Shown piece by piece: positions 40,722 to 42,918 of a stretch of 42,918 nucleotides of DNA. The position numbers and the translations under genes were made by a program. The stretch comes from DATKHR01 sp035510155 (GTDB lineage: Bacteria; Acidobacteriota; Vicinamibacteria; Vicinamibacterales; CAVVIG01): the NCBI GenBank assembly GCA_035510155.1, contig DATKHR010000139.1, positions 1 to 42,918 on the forward strand, in the 5' to 3' direction. The notes below the pieces were generated by a model. That model did no database searches. It was not told the origin of the DNA and worked only from the letters and a program-made list of their open reading frames with translations. Numbering within the stretch: the first letter of the stretch is position 1; each line of letters starts with the position of its first letter.

Positions 40722-41433
40722 GAGGGCCCCGGGGGGAGGACTTGAAGAGCGTCGCGCGCTGAATCGGCTCGCGGACGACGATGCCCTCGGCGAAGGCGAC
40801 GCCCGCCAGCGCGCCGAACTGAGCGTCGCGGCTCTCGACCAGGGTTCGGAAAGTCGGCGCCGTCAGACGGGTGGAGACCTGTTCGGCCCCGCCGGATGAA
40901 AACTGACTCCGGTAACAGGCCAGCGCAGCGCGCTTCCGGTCGTAGTAGGCCGAGACATCAATCACGAAGGACGGCGCGACCGCGTCATTGATGAAGTAGT
41001 AGCAGATCCAGTCGACCCGGCAGGGATCGTGGCCGGTCTCGTAGCGGCGCAATCCGCTCGTGAACGCGGCGACGGTCAGCACTTCGCTCGCGCGAACGTG
41101 GTCGGGATGGCGATCGTGCCAGTAGGGCACCGCGATGGCGCGCGGACGATGACGTCGGATCGCTTCGACGGCTGAGCGGACGAACGATGGCGTTGTCGCG
41201 ATGTCGCCGTCCGGCCAACCGAGATTCTCGCGGAACGAGGCGCCAAGGACGCGGGTGGCTTCGGAGGCTTCTGCGTGACGCTCGGTCACCGTTCCGTTGC
41301 TCGAGAGCTCGCCGGCCGTGAGATCGATCAGGCCGACGGCGTAGCCGTCGGCGACATGCCGCGCGACGGTTGCGCCGAGCCCGATTTCGATGTCGTCCGG
41401 GTGCGGTCCGAATGCCAGGAGATCGGCCGGCAT
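40708..41433 (-). CDS. bshB1: N-acetylglucosaminyl-L-malate deacetylase
   Basis: A 241-residue LmbE/PIG-L-type zinc deacetylase. It removes acetate from GlcNAc-malate, the second step of bacillithiol synthesis. DLLAFGPHPDDIEIGLGATV carries the HPDD zinc motif, followed by DLTAGELSSNGTVTERHAEA, GWPDGDI, and PYWHDRHPDHVRASEVL with the remaining histidines. CYYFINDAVAPSFVIDVSAY and YRSQF near the C-terminus are typical of BshB1. ATG 41433 (MPADLLAFG) is preferred to a TTG at 41451; no strong ribosome site is seen. It lies between the DinB gene (36-base gap) and bshA (overlap). The last synthesis gene, bshC, is not in the window. Confidence 0.93.
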   Translation of the reverse strand: MPADLLAFGPHPDDIEIGLGATVARHVADGYAVGLIDLTAGELSSNGTVTERHAEASEATRVLGASFRENLGWPDGDIATTPSFVRSAVEAIRRHRPRAIAVPYWHDRHPDHVRASEVLTVAAFTSGLRRYETGHDPCRVDWICYYFINDAVAPSFVIDVSAYYDRKRAALACYRSQFSSGGAEQVSTRLTAPTFRTLVESRDAQFGALAGVAFAEGIVVREPIQRATLFKSSPRGPLGEI

Positions 41434-41469
41434 GCACCGACTGTACGTCAAGTGCCCCGAACCGCGGTG

Positions 41470-41961
41470 TCAGTTTTGTTCGTCGGCCGAAGGACCGTAC
41501 AGCGCGGGAACGGGGACATCGAGCGCCCGAAGATACATGGTCAGTTGAGCGCGATGGTGAACGAGATGGTTGAAACACGATTGGCGTAGGACTTCATAAC
41601 GCGGCATCGACAGGATGGTCCTTCCGTTCCATGTCAGCGTCCAGACTTCTCGCATTTGATCGTCGGTGACCGAGGCGAGGTTGGTGCGGGCTTCCCGGCT
41701 CAATTGATCGAACAGGGGGAGGAGGTCGGCGTGTTTTTCTGCCGTGGGGAATCTGGACCCGGCGATCTCCAGGTTCGATGTGCTCGCCGTCACGGTCGTG
41801 AATTGCGGAAGCGTCGCGACGTGCCCCGAGAGCCAACCGAGGCTGCCCGACTTCAGGTGAGGTTTCCAGTCCCACCTGTCTGCGGGGACTCTCTGAAGGG
41901 TTTTTCGGGTGTTGGCCATCTCCAGGTCGAACTCGTGAAGGAGCATCTCAGCGATGGACAT
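41470..41961 (-). CDS. DinB/YfiT family protein, possible bacillithiol transferase
   Basis: A 163-residue DinB four-helix-bundle protein. The metal triad is visible as H47 (WLSGHVATLP) and H132-x3-H136 (CFNHLVHHRAQLTMYLRALD). The end VPALYGPSADEQN is the common DinB finish. The family includes BstA/YfiT bacillithiol-S-transferases, mycothiol- and glutathione-linked isomerases, and DNA-damage-induced proteins. Its position directly before bshB1-bshA favours a bacillithiol-linked transferase, which is inference. GGAGGACCC just before the ATG is a strong ribosome site. Confidence 0.88.
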   Translation of the reverse strand: MSIAEMLLHEFDLEMANTRKTLQRVPADRWDWKPHLKSGSLGWLSGHVATLPQFTTVTASTSNLEIAGSRFPTAEKHADLLPLFDQLSREARTNLASVTDDQMREVWTLTWNGRTILSMPRYEVLRQSCFNHLVHHRAQLTMYLRALDVPVPALYGPSADEQN

Positions 41962-42016
41962 GGGTCCTCCAAAAGCCCGAGCATAGGCGAAGAAAAGACG
42001 AAAGTCAACGCCTACA

Positions 42017-42289
42017 TCAGTACTCTGAGAACGCGTCGTCCGGGTAGCAGTAGAGCCACCGCTCGCCAGGCTCCGCTGACGCGATCACCGGGTGCCCGCT
42101 CGACCGGGCGTGCTTGGAGGCGTGGCGATTGGGCGAGTTGTCGCAACACAAGGTTGCCCCGCACTGCTGGCATGTCCGCAGGTGAACCCATTGTCCGTGG
42201 ATCTTCACGCACTCCTCGCACACCCGTCGTTTGGCGTGCTTCACCGAGCTGATCTCCTGGATGTGCGCGCAGGCGACGTTCGCCGTCAT
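42017..42289 (-). CDS. UBP-type zinc finger protein
   Basis: A 90-residue single-domain protein of the ubiquitin-hydrolase-type (ZnF-UBP) zinc finger family found alone in bacteria. Zinc ligands appear in order: CAHIQE, RRVCEECVKIHGQWVHLRTC, CQQCGATLCCDNSPNRHASK and HARSSGHPVIASAEPGERWL, ending WLYCYPDD. Eukaryotic relatives bind the ubiquitin C-terminus; the bacterial role is unknown. The frame is open upstream to 42331, overlapping dps, but AGGAGGA at 42294-42300 marks ATG 42289. It lies 38 bases after dps and 55 before the DinB gene, all leftward. Confidence 0.9.
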   Translation of the reverse strand: MTANVACAHIQEISSVKHAKRRVCEECVKIHGQWVHLRTCQQCGATLCCDNSPNRHASKHARSSGHPVIASAEPGERWLYCYPDDAFSEY

Positions 42290-42327
42290 CGTGTCCTCCT
42301 CACGCCCGCGCCGAAGCCGCTGCTCGA

Positions 42328-42918
42328 TCACGCCCGCGCGAGCGGCACATCCACCACATGCTCAGCGAGGAACCAGACCTGCGCCTCGTTCTGCCGGATG
42401 ACGTCGCTCACGAGCAGGTCGTTGGTGCCATCGTCCCCGCTGGCGGCCGCCTGCCGGGCCATCGTTCGGGCTTCCTTGACGACGATCTCGTGAGCGTGGA
42501 GCAGGCGAGAGATCTGCACGGGCGCTTCTTCGCGACCTTTCGGCGGGCGTGGAACGAGCGTCGTTTCGGCGATGTCGTGGGCCATGGCGAGACTCACGCC
42601 GCCGAGCATTTGAATCCGCTCGGCGATTGAATCCACGAGCTCGTTCTGCTCGCCGTAGTGCTTGTCGAACAGCAAGTGGAGCTGATAAAACGTCGGTCCC
42701 GCCACCTGCCAGTGGTGCTTTTTGTACAGGTCGCGCAGCGCGATCGTGTCCGCCAGGATCTGATTGAGATTCGAGACCGATTCCTTGCACGTCGTTTCCG
42801 ACAACGCGATGGGCATCCTGACGAGATGACCGTAGGGCTGGATCTCGTGCGCCTGCTGATGAGCCATCGGCGTGGCGCGGGCCATGATGGTGTCTGCATC
42901 GAGTGTTTTGGTGGCCAT
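42328..42918 (-). CDS. dps: Dps/ferritin-like DNA-protection protein
   Basis: A 196-residue Dps-family protein whose first visible ATG is the last codon of the window, so the true start could lie beyond. The ferroxidase signature is intact: LYKKHHWQVAGPTFYQLHLL and FDKHYGEQNELVDSIAERIQ, giving the His, Asp and Glu ligands at the dimer interface. The remaining helices follow (LLHAHEIVVKEARTMARQAA and DLLVSDVIRQNEAQVWFLAE). The first 40 residues form an extended tail, as in DNA-binding Dps proteins, though with few lysines. Dps stores iron, uses up H2O2 and coats DNA. It is the first visible gene of the leftward thiol/stress cluster. Confidence 0.92.
   Translation of the reverse strand: MATKTLDADTIMARATPMAHQQAHEIQPYGHLVRMPIALSETTCKESVSNLNQILADTIALRDLYKKHHWQVAGPTFYQLHLLFDKHYGEQNELVDSIAERIQMLGGVSLAMAHDIAETTLVPRPPKGREEAPVQISRLLHAHEIVVKEARTMARQAAASGDDGTNDLLVSDVIRQNEAQVWFLAEHVVDVPLARA

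Noticed and set aside
1..42918. CRISPR array, tRNA, rRNA or insertion sequence
   Set aside because: No regularly spaced repeats, tRNA-like cloverleaf, rRNA core sequence, or transposase with terminal repeats was seen on reading both strands.

Overview
The window is GC-rich, gene-dense bacterial chromosome with no tRNA, rRNA, CRISPR array or insertion sequence that I can see. The mix of genes points to an Acidobacteriota-like bacterium, possibly Vicinamibacteria. It includes a PadR repressor next to a very large MacB/FtsX-type permease of the 'acidobacterial duplicated orphan permease' kind, a DUF6351 protein, bacillithiol synthesis genes, several Tat-exported hydrolases and many secreted proteins of unknown role. 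The assignment is inference from gene content, not from a marker gene.

Left part (1-6.6 kb): the start of an ArsA/GET3-like ATPase runs off the edge. Next come the decayed remains of an ECF sigma factor, a large secreted DUF6351 protein, a DoxX membrane protein, and a padR-permease operon read leftward from a striking 40-bp dyad.

Central carbon part (6.9-15.9 kb): glgP, pgm, pgi, a short-form gnd and zwf lie head to tail with tight spacing. Together they take glycogen to glucose-1-P, glucose-6-P, 6-phosphogluconate and ribulose-5-P. The 6-phosphogluconolactonase is not in the window. An endolysin-like N-acetylmuramidase with a peptidoglycan-binding tail overlaps the end of zwf by four bases. 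A secreted amidohydrolase, a Rieske-FAD oxidoreductase and a small GNAT protein follow on the same strand.

Respiratory part (19.4-22.8 kb): an unusual one-piece membrane anchor, a flavoprotein and an iron-sulfur protein form a succinate dehydrogenase/fumarate reductase operon. After it come a small TPR-like protein, an arylamine N-acetyltransferase and an RlpA-like lipoprotein.

Right half (24.7-42.9 kb): a 911-residue GH63/MGH1-like glycosidase is divergent from an MscL channel carrying a C-terminal zinc ribbon. Then come a DHFR/RibD-like reductase, a divergent ZIP transporter/Fur-type regulator pair with a Tat-exported dienelactone hydrolase, a CBS-pair protein, a Tat-exported amidase, a secreted CxxCH/cyclase-repeat/ankyrin fusion, a DHA2-type MFS exporter, a DUF2254 membrane protein and a sigma-54 activator without an input domain. 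The window ends in a leftward stress/thiol cluster: dps, a UBP-type zinc finger protein, a DinB-family protein, bshB1 and bshA. The DinB family contains known bacillithiol transferases, so bacillithiol synthesis and use may be encoded together here.

The most unusual items are the CxxCH/cyclase/ankyrin fusion, the DinB-bshB1-bshA cluster with dps and the UBP finger, the muramidase coupled to zwf, and the PadR dyad. I found no clear mobile element or defence system.
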